13,469 nt of DNA from Betaproteobacteria bacterium (GTDB taxonomy: Bacteria; Pseudomonadota; Gammaproteobacteria; Burkholderiales; Burkholderiaceae_C): the NCBI GenBank assembly GCA_009922295.1, contig RFWA01000035.1:1-13469 (forward strand). The letters run 5' to 3'. The notes beneath the pieces are model-generated. The model had not been told where the DNA came from and made no database searches. It saw only the letters and a program-made list of their open reading frames with translations. Made by a program: the position numbers and the translations under genes. This document shows positions 7,115 through 13,469 of the stretch, piece by piece (the stretch's first letter is position 1; each line of letters opens with the position of its first letter).

Positions 7115-8121
7115 CTCCTTTGCTCCAGGTTCAAAATCTCGCCAAACATTATGCAGTTCGGATTCCCGATGGCCTAGGTCATCGGAGGGCCACCCTGCGT
7201 GCCGTGGATGGAATTTCTTTTAGTCTCAGCGCAGGTCAAACTTTGGGTTTGGTCGGTGAATCCGGTTGCGGCAAAACAACCACGGCTCGGCTTGTGTTGG
7301 GCTTGATGCAAGCCACTCAAGGTCGGGTCCTATTTGAAGGGCAGTCCGTCCCGTCAACGCGCGATGCCACTTGGCGCGATTTGCGCCAGCGCATGCAAAT
7401 GGTCTATCAAAATCCATTGGGTGCATTGGATCGCCGCTTGCCTGTGATCACCCAGGTGCTTGAGCCGTTGCGGATTCATCACCGTAGTGACCCGCTTGAA
7501 CATATGGAGCAGGCGCAGGCTTTGATGGCCTCACTCGGATTGGCTAAATCCTTGTGGTCAAGGTATCCGCACGAACTCTCGGGTGGTCAGCGCCAACGTG
7601 TGGTGTTGTCGCGCGCATTAATTCTCAAACCCAGCTTATTGGTTTGCGATGAACCGGTTTCGGCCTTGGACGTCTCCATACAAGCCCAAGTGATCAACCT
7701 GTTGCAAGACGTCCAAGAGCTCATGGGCGTAGCCTATCTGTTTATCAGCCATGACCTCAAAGTGGTTCGCCAAGTTAGTGATCAGGTGGCCGTGATGTAC
7801 TTGGGTCAAATTGTGGAACAAGCGCCGCCGGCGCAGCTTTTCAGTGAGCCTTTGCACCCCTATTCTCAGGCTTTGGTGTCGGCCATTCCATCTCTTTGGA
7901 ATCGCCAGCAAAAAACAAAGATTGTGCTGCAGGGGGAACCGCCGAACCCGTTGTCCCTACAAAGTGGCTGCGTCTTTCAACAACGCTGCCCGTATGCTGA
8001 AGATCGCTGTCGTGAGCAGTCACCCATATTGACACCGCTCACTAGCGAGCGCCAAGTGGCCTGCCACATGCTAGCCCAGAAACCGCAAGGCCAGAACACA
8101 CTGGTGGAGAGTTGTTCATGA
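7111..8121 (+). CDS. Oligopeptide/dipeptide-type ABC transporter ATPase, DppF/OppF-like
   Basis: Second ATPase of the right-hand importer, 336 residues, expected to form a heterodimer with the DppD-like subunit. Motifs: Walker A GESGCGKTT at 49-57, Q-loop Gln100 in 'MVYQNPLGALDRR' (a DppF/OppF-type Q-loop), signature LSGGQ at 156-160, Walker B LLVCDE at 176-181, 'EPVSALDVSIQAQV', and switch His214 (ISHDLKVV). The oligo_HPY C-terminus begins at 'HPYSQALV' and again has four cysteines (287, 293, 300, 318). Two further cysteine-containing residues near the end are not conserved-looking. It starts inside the end of the upstream gene (ATGA overlap) and ends over the next start, so all transporter genes of this operon appear translationally coupled. 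Confidence 0.93.
   Translation: MTPLLQVQNLAKHYAVRIPDGLGHRRATLRAVDGISFSLSAGQTLGLVGESGCGKTTTARLVLGLMQATQGRVLFEGQSVPSTRDATWRDLRQRMQMVYQNPLGALDRRLPVITQVLEPLRIHHRSDPLEHMEQAQALMASLGLAKSLWSRYPHELSGGQRQRVVLSRALILKPSLLVCDEPVSALDVSIQAQVINLLQDVQELMGVAYLFISHDLKVVRQVSDQVAVMYLGQIVEQAPPAQLFSEPLHPYSQALVSAIPSLWNRQQKTKIVLQGEPPNPLSLQSGCVFQQRCPYAEDRCREQSPILTPLTSERQVACHMLAQKPQGQNTLVESCS
8106..8111 (+). promoter_or_regulatory. Ribosome binding site for the DppB-like permease
   Basis: GGAGAG lies exactly six bases before the ATG at 8118. It supports that ATG rather than the in-frame TTG at 8112, which would leave no room for a binding site. Confidence 0.6.
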
Positions 8122-9059
8122 CGCGATTTTTGGTCATCAGATTTTTACGCGGCCTGCTGACGTTATTTTTGGTGCTTAGTTTTGCCTTCGTGATTTTGCG
8201 TTCAACTGGGGATCCGGCCATGCTGATCATGTCTGCCGATGCGCCACCAGAAGCTTTGGAAGCATTTCGCAAAGGCTGGGGACTGGATGCACCGTTATGG
8301 CAGCAGTATGTGGGGTACTTTAAAAATTTGCTGGAGGGTAATTTTGGTTATTCGATGCGTGACAAGAGTCCTGCCATGGAGTTGGTGTTAGCGCGTATAC
8401 CGGCTACGCTTAGTTTGGCTGTTCCCGCATTTATTCTGAAATTGGTAATCGGTATTTCAGCTGGTGTTTTCGCCGCCTTGCACCGCAATACTTGGATCGA
8501 TCGCCTGCTCATCAGTCTATCGATTGCAGGCTACACCATGCCGAGCTTCGTTCTCGGGCTGGTACTTGTCTTAGTTTTCGCGGTTAACTTGGGCTGGCTG
8601 CCCAGCGGGGGTGACGCAACTTGGCAGCACGCCATACTGCCCATCGTCGCTCTCAGCTTGGGCGGAGCTGCCGTACTTGCGCGGTTCACACGTTCGGCCA
8701 TGTTAGAGGTCATGGGTCAGCCCTACATCAGAACTGCCAGCGCAAAAGGTCTTGTTTGGCGCAGGGTGGTGCTTGACCACGCGATGCCCAACGCCGCCAT
8801 ACCGACGCTGACCGTTATTGGTTTCATGGTGGGCAGCTTGATTGCTGGTGCCGTGGTCGTAGAAAGTGTCTTTTCGTGGCCCGGTGTAGGCCGGTTACTA
8901 GTGACTTCCGTGGCTAACAGAGACCTCGCTGTGGTTCAAAGTCTTCTGCTGTTGGTGGCTACCACGATGGTGACCGCCAATCTTCTGGTGGACGCACTTT
9001 ACGGTTGGATTGACCCCCGTGTTCGTAGCGGTCAAGAAGCGCGGGGTAAAGCTTTGTGA
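8118..9059 (+). CDS. ABC transporter permease, DppB/OppB-like
   Basis: Inner-membrane permease of the right-hand importer, 313 residues. It opens with the usual DppB pattern, a basic start and a first transmembrane segment (RFLRGLLTLFLVLSFAFVIL). A periplasmic segment follows (WGLDAPLWQQYVGYFKNLLE, then GNFGYSM), then five more hydrophobic segments. The EAA coupling loop is at about 203-225 (YIRTASAKGL then DHAMPNA). The conserved 'VVESVFSWPGVGRLL' and the C-terminal 'ALYGWIDPRVR' are diagnostic of the family. The start overlaps the DppF-like stop by four bases; the stop overlaps a GTG start of the next permease. Confidence 0.94.
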   Translation: MTRFLVIRFLRGLLTLFLVLSFAFVILRSTGDPAMLIMSADAPPEALEAFRKGWGLDAPLWQQYVGYFKNLLEGNFGYSMRDKSPAMELVLARIPATLSLAVPAFILKLVIGISAGVFAALHRNTWIDRLLISLSIAGYTMPSFVLGLVLVLVFAVNLGWLPSGGDATWQHAILPIVALSLGGAAVLARFTRSAMLEVMGQPYIRTASAKGLVWRRVVLDHAMPNAAIPTLTVIGFMVGSLIAGAVVVESVFSWPGVGRLLVTSVANRDLAVVQSLLLLVATTMVTANLLVDALYGWIDPRVRSGQEARGKAL

Positions 9060-9955
9060 GTGATTTGTCTACAAACGTTCAGGCACCGACAGGTACGATC
9101 GTCGCAACCCGGTCGTCGGCATCTATTTTTGTTCTTTCGATGCCTCTCGTCATCAAAATTTGTGCGGTTTGGGTGGCCCTCGTTTTATTGATCGCGTTTT
9201 CGGCTGATCTGATCGCTCCTTTCAGCTACAGCCAGCTCGATTTGCTGGCACGTCTGACTCCTCCCGTGTTTTTTGGAGGTAGCACCACGCACTGGCTAGG
9301 TACCGACGAACTGGGCCGTGATGTTTTGTCGCGCCTGATCTTTTCTGTTCGTATCAGCTTGCTGGTCGCCTTTATCAGCACCTTGTTGTCGGCCGTGGTC
9401 GGCGTCCTCATGGGTTTCGCGGCCGCGCATTTTCGCGGTTGGGTGGAGCAGCTGGTACTGACACTGGTAGATTTTCAAGCCTCCATGCCTTTTATGATTA
9501 TTGCTTTGGCTGTTCTCGCTTTTTTTGGGAACACCTTGCCACTCTTCATCGCTTTAATGGGCTTCTATGGGTGGGAAAGATCGGCGCGAATTGCTCGCGG
9601 TCTGACTATTGCTGCCAATGAACAAGGTTATGCCGCAGCGGTCTATGACCTGGGTGCATCCCCGTGGCGAGTTTATATATTGCACATTCTGCCGAACATC
9701 GCCAGCACGCTGATCGTAAGCGTCACATTGACCTTCCCTGAAGTGATTCTTCTGGAGTCAGGGTTGTCATTTTTGGGGCTTGGCGTTCAACCGCCCATGA
9801 CCAGCTTGGGCAATATGGTCGGCTACGGCCGCGAATACCTGCAAACAGCCCCCTGGATTTTATTAGCGCCCAGCTTGTTCATTGTGATCACTACTTTTTC
9901 GGTCAGCATGCTCGGCGATTGGCTGCGTGACCGACTGGACCCTACGTTGAACTGA
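9056..9955 (+). CDS. ABC transporter permease, DppC/OppC-like
   Basis: Second permease of the right-hand importer, 299 residues, starting with GTG in a GTGA overlap with the DppB-like stop. Starting elsewhere would break the pattern of four-base overlaps. After a variable cytoplasmic N-terminus there is a first membrane segment (about 31-55). The DppC hallmark 'HWLGTDELGRDVLSRL' sits at about 79-94. The EAA loop reads 'AAVYDLGASPWRV' then 'HILPNIAS', and 'ESGLSFLGLGVQPP' precedes the ending 'DWLRDRLDPTLN', all typical of the family. It completes a full five-gene Dpp/Opp-type importer. The phosphonate monoester hydrolase follows 31 bp later. Confidence 0.94.
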   Translation: MSDLSTNVQAPTGTIVATRSSASIFVLSMPLVIKICAVWVALVLLIAFSADLIAPFSYSQLDLLARLTPPVFFGGSTTHWLGTDELGRDVLSRLIFSVRISLLVAFISTLLSAVVGVLMGFAAAHFRGWVEQLVLTLVDFQASMPFMIIALAVLAFFGNTLPLFIALMGFYGWERSARIARGLTIAANEQGYAAAVYDLGASPWRVYILHILPNIASTLIVSVTLTFPEVILLESGLSFLGLGVQPPMTSLGNMVGYGREYLQTAPWILLAPSLFIVITTFSVSMLGDWLRDRLDPTLN

Positions 9956-9986
9956 ATCTGTACCTCTCAACCCAAGAAAGAAACCT

Positions 9987-11528
9987 ATGTCACATCAGAA
10001 GAATGTCTTGCTTATCGTTGTTGACCAGTGGCGTGGTGACACCTTGCCCATGCTGGGTCACCCGGTTGTCAAAACGCCGAATATCGAAGCGTTGGCTAAG
10101 GAGGGCGTGACCTTTGCTCGCCACTACACCCAGGCTGTACCCTGCGGCCCCGGCCGTGCCAGCTTGCTGACAGGCCTTTATATGATGAACCATCGTGCGG
10201 TACAAAACACCATTCCCCTTGATGCGCGTCATACCAATATAGCCCTCGAAGTACGTAAGGCAGGCTACGAGCCTGCTTTGGTTGGTTACACCACAACCAC
10301 GCCTGACCCTCGTTCGACCGCCTCCAAAGACCCTCGATTTACGGTTTTGGGCGCGGACATGGAGGGTTGGAAACCAGTGGGCTCTTGGGGCCTGAAGATG
10401 GAAACTTATTTTGGATGGCTTGAATCCCAAGGGCAGAAGCTGCCTGACAACCCCTGGGACATTTGGTTACCGGAAGGCTTGGAGGAACACCATGTGGGGG
10501 CCACTGCCCACCCTAGTCGCATACCGGCACATTTGTCCGACACGACCTGGTTCACAGATAAGGGTCTGGACTACTTGCGCAGTGTCCAGCACAAGCCGTG
10601 GTTTTTACACTTAGGCTACTACCGTCCCCATCCGCCGTTTTCGGCTCCCGCCCCTTATCACAATATGTACGATCCGGCCCAGTGCCCGCCCCCCGTGCGC
10701 GCCGCTTCGTCTCAGCTGGAGGGGGAGCAGCATCCTCTCTTGCAGTTTTACTTAGACAACATCACTCGCAAAAGCTTCTTCCAAAACGGACAGGGTCTAG
10801 GCTGCCAAATGGACGAAGCCGAGGTGCGACAAATGCGTGCGACTTACTACGGCCTGATGAGTGAAGTTGACGATCAGCTTGGCCGTGTATTCAAGTTTTT
10901 GAAAGAGACTGGGCAATGGGACAACACTTTGATTGTGCTGACCAGCGATCACGGCGAGCAACTAGGTGACCATCACCTGCTCGGAAAGATTGGGTATTTT
11001 GATGAGAGTTTTCACATCCCCATGATCGTTCGCGATCCTGGCATTGCGTCCAATGCCACACGTGGTCAGATCGTTCAGAATTTCACCGAAACGGTAGACA
11101 CGATGCCCACTCTACTGGATTGGTTGGACCAACCGATCCCACGTGCCTGTGACGGTGTTTCACTTCTGCCGTTCTTGCATAACGGGCAAGCACCAAAGGG
11201 CTGGCGCACCGAGGCGCATTATGAATTTGACTTCCGCAACATTTTTTACTCACAGCCCGAAGACGTGCTGGGTACCGAGATGGATGAAAGCAACTTGGCT
11301 GTGGTTCAAGACGAGCACTACAAGTACGTGCACTTTGCGGCTCAGCCCCCCTTGTTCTTTGATTTGCGCAAAGACCCAGCGCAAATGCACAACCGTGCCA
11401 AGGACCCTGAATATGCGCAGTTGGTCTTGACCTATGCACAGAAAATGTTGGACTGGCGGCTCAAGCATGCTGACAAAACGCTGACCGGTTACGCAGCTTC
11501 ACCAGAGGGTTTAACGCAACGTGATTGA
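9987..11528 (+). CDS. Phosphonate monoester hydrolase / phosphodiesterase (sulfatase family, formylglycine enzyme)
   Basis: Alkaline-phosphatase-superfamily hydrolase, 513 residues, close along its whole length to the phosphonate monoester hydrolases (PMH, pehA product) of Burkholderia caryophylli and Rhizobium leguminosarum as I recall them. Those enzymes cleave phosphonate monoesters and phosphate diesters and, promiscuously, sulfate and sulfonate esters. Visible active-site features: Asp13 in 'VVDQWRGD', Cys53 in the CxPxR sulfatase signature 'PCGPGRASLLTG' (the cysteine is oxidised to formylglycine in the family), and Asp321-His322 in 'TSDHGEQLGDHHLLGKIGY'. Other PMH-like blocks are 'LYMMNHRAVQNT', 'LHLGYYRPHPPF' and the C-terminal 'WRLKHADKTLT'. 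There is no signal peptide, so it acts in the cytoplasm. The ATG at 9987 matches the family start, though the ribosome site is weak (AAGAAAG). As the last gene of a Dpp-type importer operon it probably hydrolyses the imported ester. No formylglycine-generating enzyme is encoded here. The enzyme class is confident; the natural substrate is inferred. Confidence 0.92.
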   Translation: MSHQKNVLLIVVDQWRGDTLPMLGHPVVKTPNIEALAKEGVTFARHYTQAVPCGPGRASLLTGLYMMNHRAVQNTIPLDARHTNIALEVRKAGYEPALVGYTTTTPDPRSTASKDPRFTVLGADMEGWKPVGSWGLKMETYFGWLESQGQKLPDNPWDIWLPEGLEEHHVGATAHPSRIPAHLSDTTWFTDKGLDYLRSVQHKPWFLHLGYYRPHPPFSAPAPYHNMYDPAQCPPPVRAASSQLEGEQHPLLQFYLDNITRKSFFQNGQGLGCQMDEAEVRQMRATYYGLMSEVDDQLGRVFKFLKETGQWDNTLIVLTSDHGEQLGDHHLLGKIGYFDESFHIPMIVRDPGIASNATRGQIVQNFTETVDTMPTLLDWLDQPIPRACDGVSLLPFLHNGQAPKGWRTEAHYEFDFRNIFYSQPEDVLGTEMDESNLAVVQDEHYKYVHFAAQPPLFFDLRKDPAQMHNRAKDPEYAQLVLTYAQKMLDWRLKHADKTLTGYAASPEGLTQRD

Positions 11529-11567
11529 TGGCCTGTGGTTGGTACCTGGCACTGCGATGACCGGGCC

Positions 11568-11587
11568 TGGCCCGCGCAAGCGGGCCA
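11568..11587 (+). terminator. GC-rich hairpin, possible terminator of the plus-strand operon
   Basis: An 8-bp perfect stem (TGGCCCGC / GCGGGCCA) closes on a GCAA tetraloop, starting 40 bp after the hydrolase stop. The position and strong stem fit an intrinsic terminator, but no T-tract follows, so termination without help is uncertain. Confidence 0.4.
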
Positions 11588-11907
11588 TCTGGACCATGGC
11601 GACCCTCTAGCTGGCAGACTTGATTAGCAATTTTCAAGGCTTCGCCTTGGCGGTGGCCTCAACTGTGCTCCCGCCGGATTGGCCAAAGCCCCGGTAATTG
11701 AACACATAAATTGCCCAGGGGCTTAACTAAGTCGGTCCTGCACAGCCGACCACCATGTGGCACGTGCTGCGTATCTGGAGAGAGCGCCTAGCGCCCAACT
11801 GGCAACACTGATCGAGATGTCAACACGCTTTGCATCACTTCACAAATCAACGCGCCGCGTTTAAGCTTTTAGCGCGAGTTTGCGGCCCGGATCATGTCCT
11901 GAACCCA

Positions 11908-12000
11908 CGGCTTGGCAGCGCGTAAGCACGCATGCTGCCGGAGCGAAGTACTTGCGACGTGTGGTCGCCGTCGCCAAGCCGGTACATTGGGCGCTGCCAA
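11908..12000. repeat. Nested inverted repeats, alternative hairpins
   Basis: Three pairings share one left arm. TTGGCAGCGC (11912-11921) pairs perfectly with GCGCTGCCAA (11991-12000). CGGCTTGGC (11908-11916) pairs perfectly with GCCAAGCCG (11973-11981). GGCAGC-GCGT (11914-11923) can also fold locally onto ACGC-AT-GCTGCC (11928-11939) with a two-base bulge. The structures are mutually exclusive. The function is unknown; it could be a mobile-element end, a structured RNA or chance in GC-rich DNA. Confidence 0.45.
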
Positions 12001-12579
12001 AGGTCATCGGTTGAAGCCAGGGCCTCATGCTTGTGCTTGGGGCGCCGAACAGGGGTCTCTGCGTCGCCTAAGTTTTTGCGGGCATCCAAAGGCTGCGTGT
12101 CCTTGGGCTTTTGCGCCCTGTGCGTGGCCTGGTCGTTGCCAATAGAACTAGTTAGCATATTTATCCTTAAGCTCGGGTGCTAACACTGACCTTACCAGCG
12201 CAATATGACAAAAGTAATCTAAAAATCTGTTGGTTACTGATGCGTAGGCGGCCCACAGTGTTGGTGGGCGCCAAGGACATTTGGGGTCTCTTGCTCGCCG
12301 CAGCGACTCCGAAGCCGTTTGGATACAAGTGTAGGTCGCCAGTAGTATGTGCTGGTGCTGGTGCCCCCGTGCACAAGCGCCATGCAGGTGTTAGTTTCAG
12401 GCGCCGTTGTGACCCTGTCCGGCCCTGTGGTGCTGGGGGATGGCGGGCATGCCCCAACGGGTTACCAGATCGGCGAGCTGGCCAACGCCCCATCACCTGC
12501 GCATGGCGTCCACGTGACGAGATCTGGATTACCAGAGACTCTTATTGCCGAGCTGCGTCCGCATCTGGGAGCCCTTGTC

Positions 12580-13469
12580 TCACTCAGGTTCTAGTTTGGC
12601 CTTCTTCACCAGCCCTGCATACTTGGCCATCTCTGAACGGAACATGGCGTACGCCTGCTCGGTGCTGCTGATCTGGATGGTGTTGCCCTGCTTGGCCATG
12701 GTGTCTTTCACGGCCGGGTCGTTAAAGGCGGCCACCACGGCCTCGTGGATGCGCTTGACGCTGGCTGGGCTCATGCCCTTGGGGCCGATCATGGCAAACC
12801 AGGCCTCCACCACATAGCCCGGCAGGCCCTGCTCGACAAAGGTCGGGATGTCAGGTGCAGCGGCGGTGCGTTGGGCGCCGCACATACCGATGGCGCGCAA
12901 GGCACCACTCTTGATGTGCTGCTGAACACTGGGTAGTGCCACGGTACCAAATTCCACCTGTCCGCCGAGCAGGTCGGTCACCATGGGGCCAACGCCCTTG
13001 TAGGGGATGTGGCGGGCCGAGACCTTGGCTTCATCCAGAAACATTTCGGCCGCCAAATGAAGAATGGTGCCTGTGCCGCCCGAGGCAAAGTTAAGCTCAC
13101 CGGGGCGGCTTTTGATCAGGGCCACAAACTCCCGGCTGTTGGCTGCGGCCACTTTTTGCGGGTTCACGACCAGCACCACGGGCGTACTGCCAATGAAGGC
13201 GATAGGCGTGAAGTCGCCCGGCATGTCAAAGGGCAAAGACTTGAGCACGCTCGGGAAAATAACCACGTTATTCGACACCACGGACAAGGTATTTCCATCT
13301 GGCGCCGCCTTGGCCAGCGTCTGCAAACCCACCACGCCACCAGCGCCGGGTTGGTTCTCAACAACGATGCTGGTCCCCAGCGCTTTGCCCAATGCAGCCT
13401 GTGCAGCCCGGCTAATGGCATCGACGCCAGAGCCCGTTGCATTTGGCAATACCAGACGCACAGGTCGGT
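12580..13469 (-). CDS. Bug/TctC-family tripartite tricarboxylate transporter solute-binding protein, 5' end missing
   Basis: Periplasmic solute-binding protein of the Bug (Bordetella uptake gene)/TctC family, typically binding carboxylates or amides. The reading frame runs off the right edge: the visible part begins '..RPVRLVLPNATGSGVDAISR', which corresponds to the first strand of the mature protein, so the signal peptide and true start lie outside. A GTG at 13461 is therefore internal. Family landmarks: 'VVENQPGAGGVVG' near the start, 'SGGTGTILHLAAEMF', 'HIPYKGVGPMVTDLLGGQVEF' (shown here in part as the YKG..P....L.GG motif), and 'PDIPTFVEQGLPGYVV' followed by 'WFAMIGPKGMSP'. About 296 residues are seen, close to the mature family length. 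It faces the hydrolase convergently and probably belongs to another transcription unit. These proteins are often orphans without adjacent membrane subunits, so the ligand is unknown. Confidence 0.9.
   Translation of the reverse strand, partial: RPVRLVLPNATGSGVDAISRAAQAALGKALGTSIVVENQPGAGGVVGLQTLAKAAPDGNTLSVVSNNVVIFPSVLKSLPFDMPGDFTPIAFIGSTPVVLVVNPQKVAAANSREFVALIKSRPGELNFASGGTGTILHLAAEMFLDEAKVSARHIPYKGVGPMVTDLLGGQVEFGTVALPSVQQHIKSGALRAIGMCGAQRTAAAPDIPTFVEQGLPGYVVEAWFAMIGPKGMSPASVKRIHEAVVAAFNDPAVKDTMAKQGNTIQISSTEQAYAMFRSEMAKYAGLVKKAKLEPE

Larger units (their letters stand above)
11529..12579. other. Gene-poor intergenic region with inverted repeats
   Basis: About 1.05 kb between the convergent hydrolase and TctC-like genes. 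I find no tRNA, no CRISPR and no protein I recognise. The open frames here overlap on both strands, lack ribosome sites and read as Arg/Pro/Ala-rich shadow translations. It does contain several hairpins: one near the hydrolase end (11568-11587), CAAGGC/GCCTTG with a 3-base loop (11635-11649), a cluster at 11908-12000, a 7-bp pair GTTAGCA/TGCTAAC at 12151-12157 and 12178-12184, and GCCCAC/GTGGGC at 12251-12269. The stretch may be decayed sequence or a dispersed repeat; nothing here identifies an insertion sequence or transposase. Confidence 0.55.

Noticed and set aside
11892..12158. Minus-strand open frame of 88 residues in the gene-poor region
   Set aside because: No ribosome site, unusual composition, overlaps plus-strand frames of similar size, and covers the inverted-repeat cluster; no domain recognised.
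11718..12190. Possible integron attC-like boxes (RYYYAAC matches such as GCTTAAC and GCCCAAC)
   Set aside because: No correctly spaced GTTRRRY partner and no integrase or cassette structure nearby; single 7-base matches are expected by chance.
12177..12671. Plus-strand open frame of 164 residues, and the opposing 12167-12496 frame
   Set aside because: They overlap each other on opposite strands, and the plus frame runs antisense into the well-supported TctC-like gene; composition looks like translated noncoding GC-rich DNA.
13459..13461. GTG at 13461 as the start of the TctC-like gene
   Set aside because: The frame stays open to the window edge, and the residues just before it (RPV) match the conserved start of mature TctC proteins, so the real start is outside.

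Overview
The window looks like a chromosomal piece of a betaproteobacterium, most likely Burkholderiales and probably Comamonadaceae. This is inferred from the Bug/TctC-type solute-binding protein at the right edge (a family hugely expanded in that order), from the moderate-to-high GC, and from the very Burkholderia/Rhizobium-like phosphonate monoester hydrolase. No taxonomic marker gene is present, so the assignment is tentative.

Left half (1-4200, minus strand): a five-gene operon that reads, in transcription order, calcineurin-type metallophosphoesterase (GTG start at 4200), UgpC/MalK-type ABC ATPase, UgpA-type permease, UgpE-type permease and a family-1 solute-binding protein cut by the window's left edge. 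Junctions are tight (8 bp, 4 bp, a 4-base ATGA overlap, then 38 bp). This is a complete CUT1 importer of the sn-glycerol-3-phosphate/sugar type with a cytoplasmic phosphodiesterase-like enzyme as its first gene.

Centre (4201-4457): a 257-bp divergent intergenic region that must carry the control signals of both operons. It contains a near-perfect 16-bp palindrome 29 bp before the GTG start of the left operon.

Right-centre (4458-11528, plus strand): a six-gene operon with an oligopeptide/dipeptide-type solute-binding protein, DppD-like and DppF-like ATPases, DppB-like and DppC-like permeases (all joined by 4-base start/stop overlaps) and, 31 bp further on, a formylglycine-dependent phosphonate monoester hydrolase/phosphodiesterase of the alkaline-phosphatase superfamily.

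Right end (11529-13469): about 1.05 kb with no convincing gene but several inverted repeats, then a minus-strand TctC/Bug solute-binding protein cut by the right edge.

The most interesting reading is functional. Two unrelated ABC importers stand back to back, and each is co-transcribed with an unrelated cytoplasmic metallohydrolase of a family known for phosphodiester or phosphonate-monoester cleavage. This suggests a locus for uptake and intracellular hydrolysis of organophosphorus esters (for example glycerophosphodiesters, phosphonate monoesters or opine-like sugar phosphodiesters). The substrate cannot be read from the sequence.
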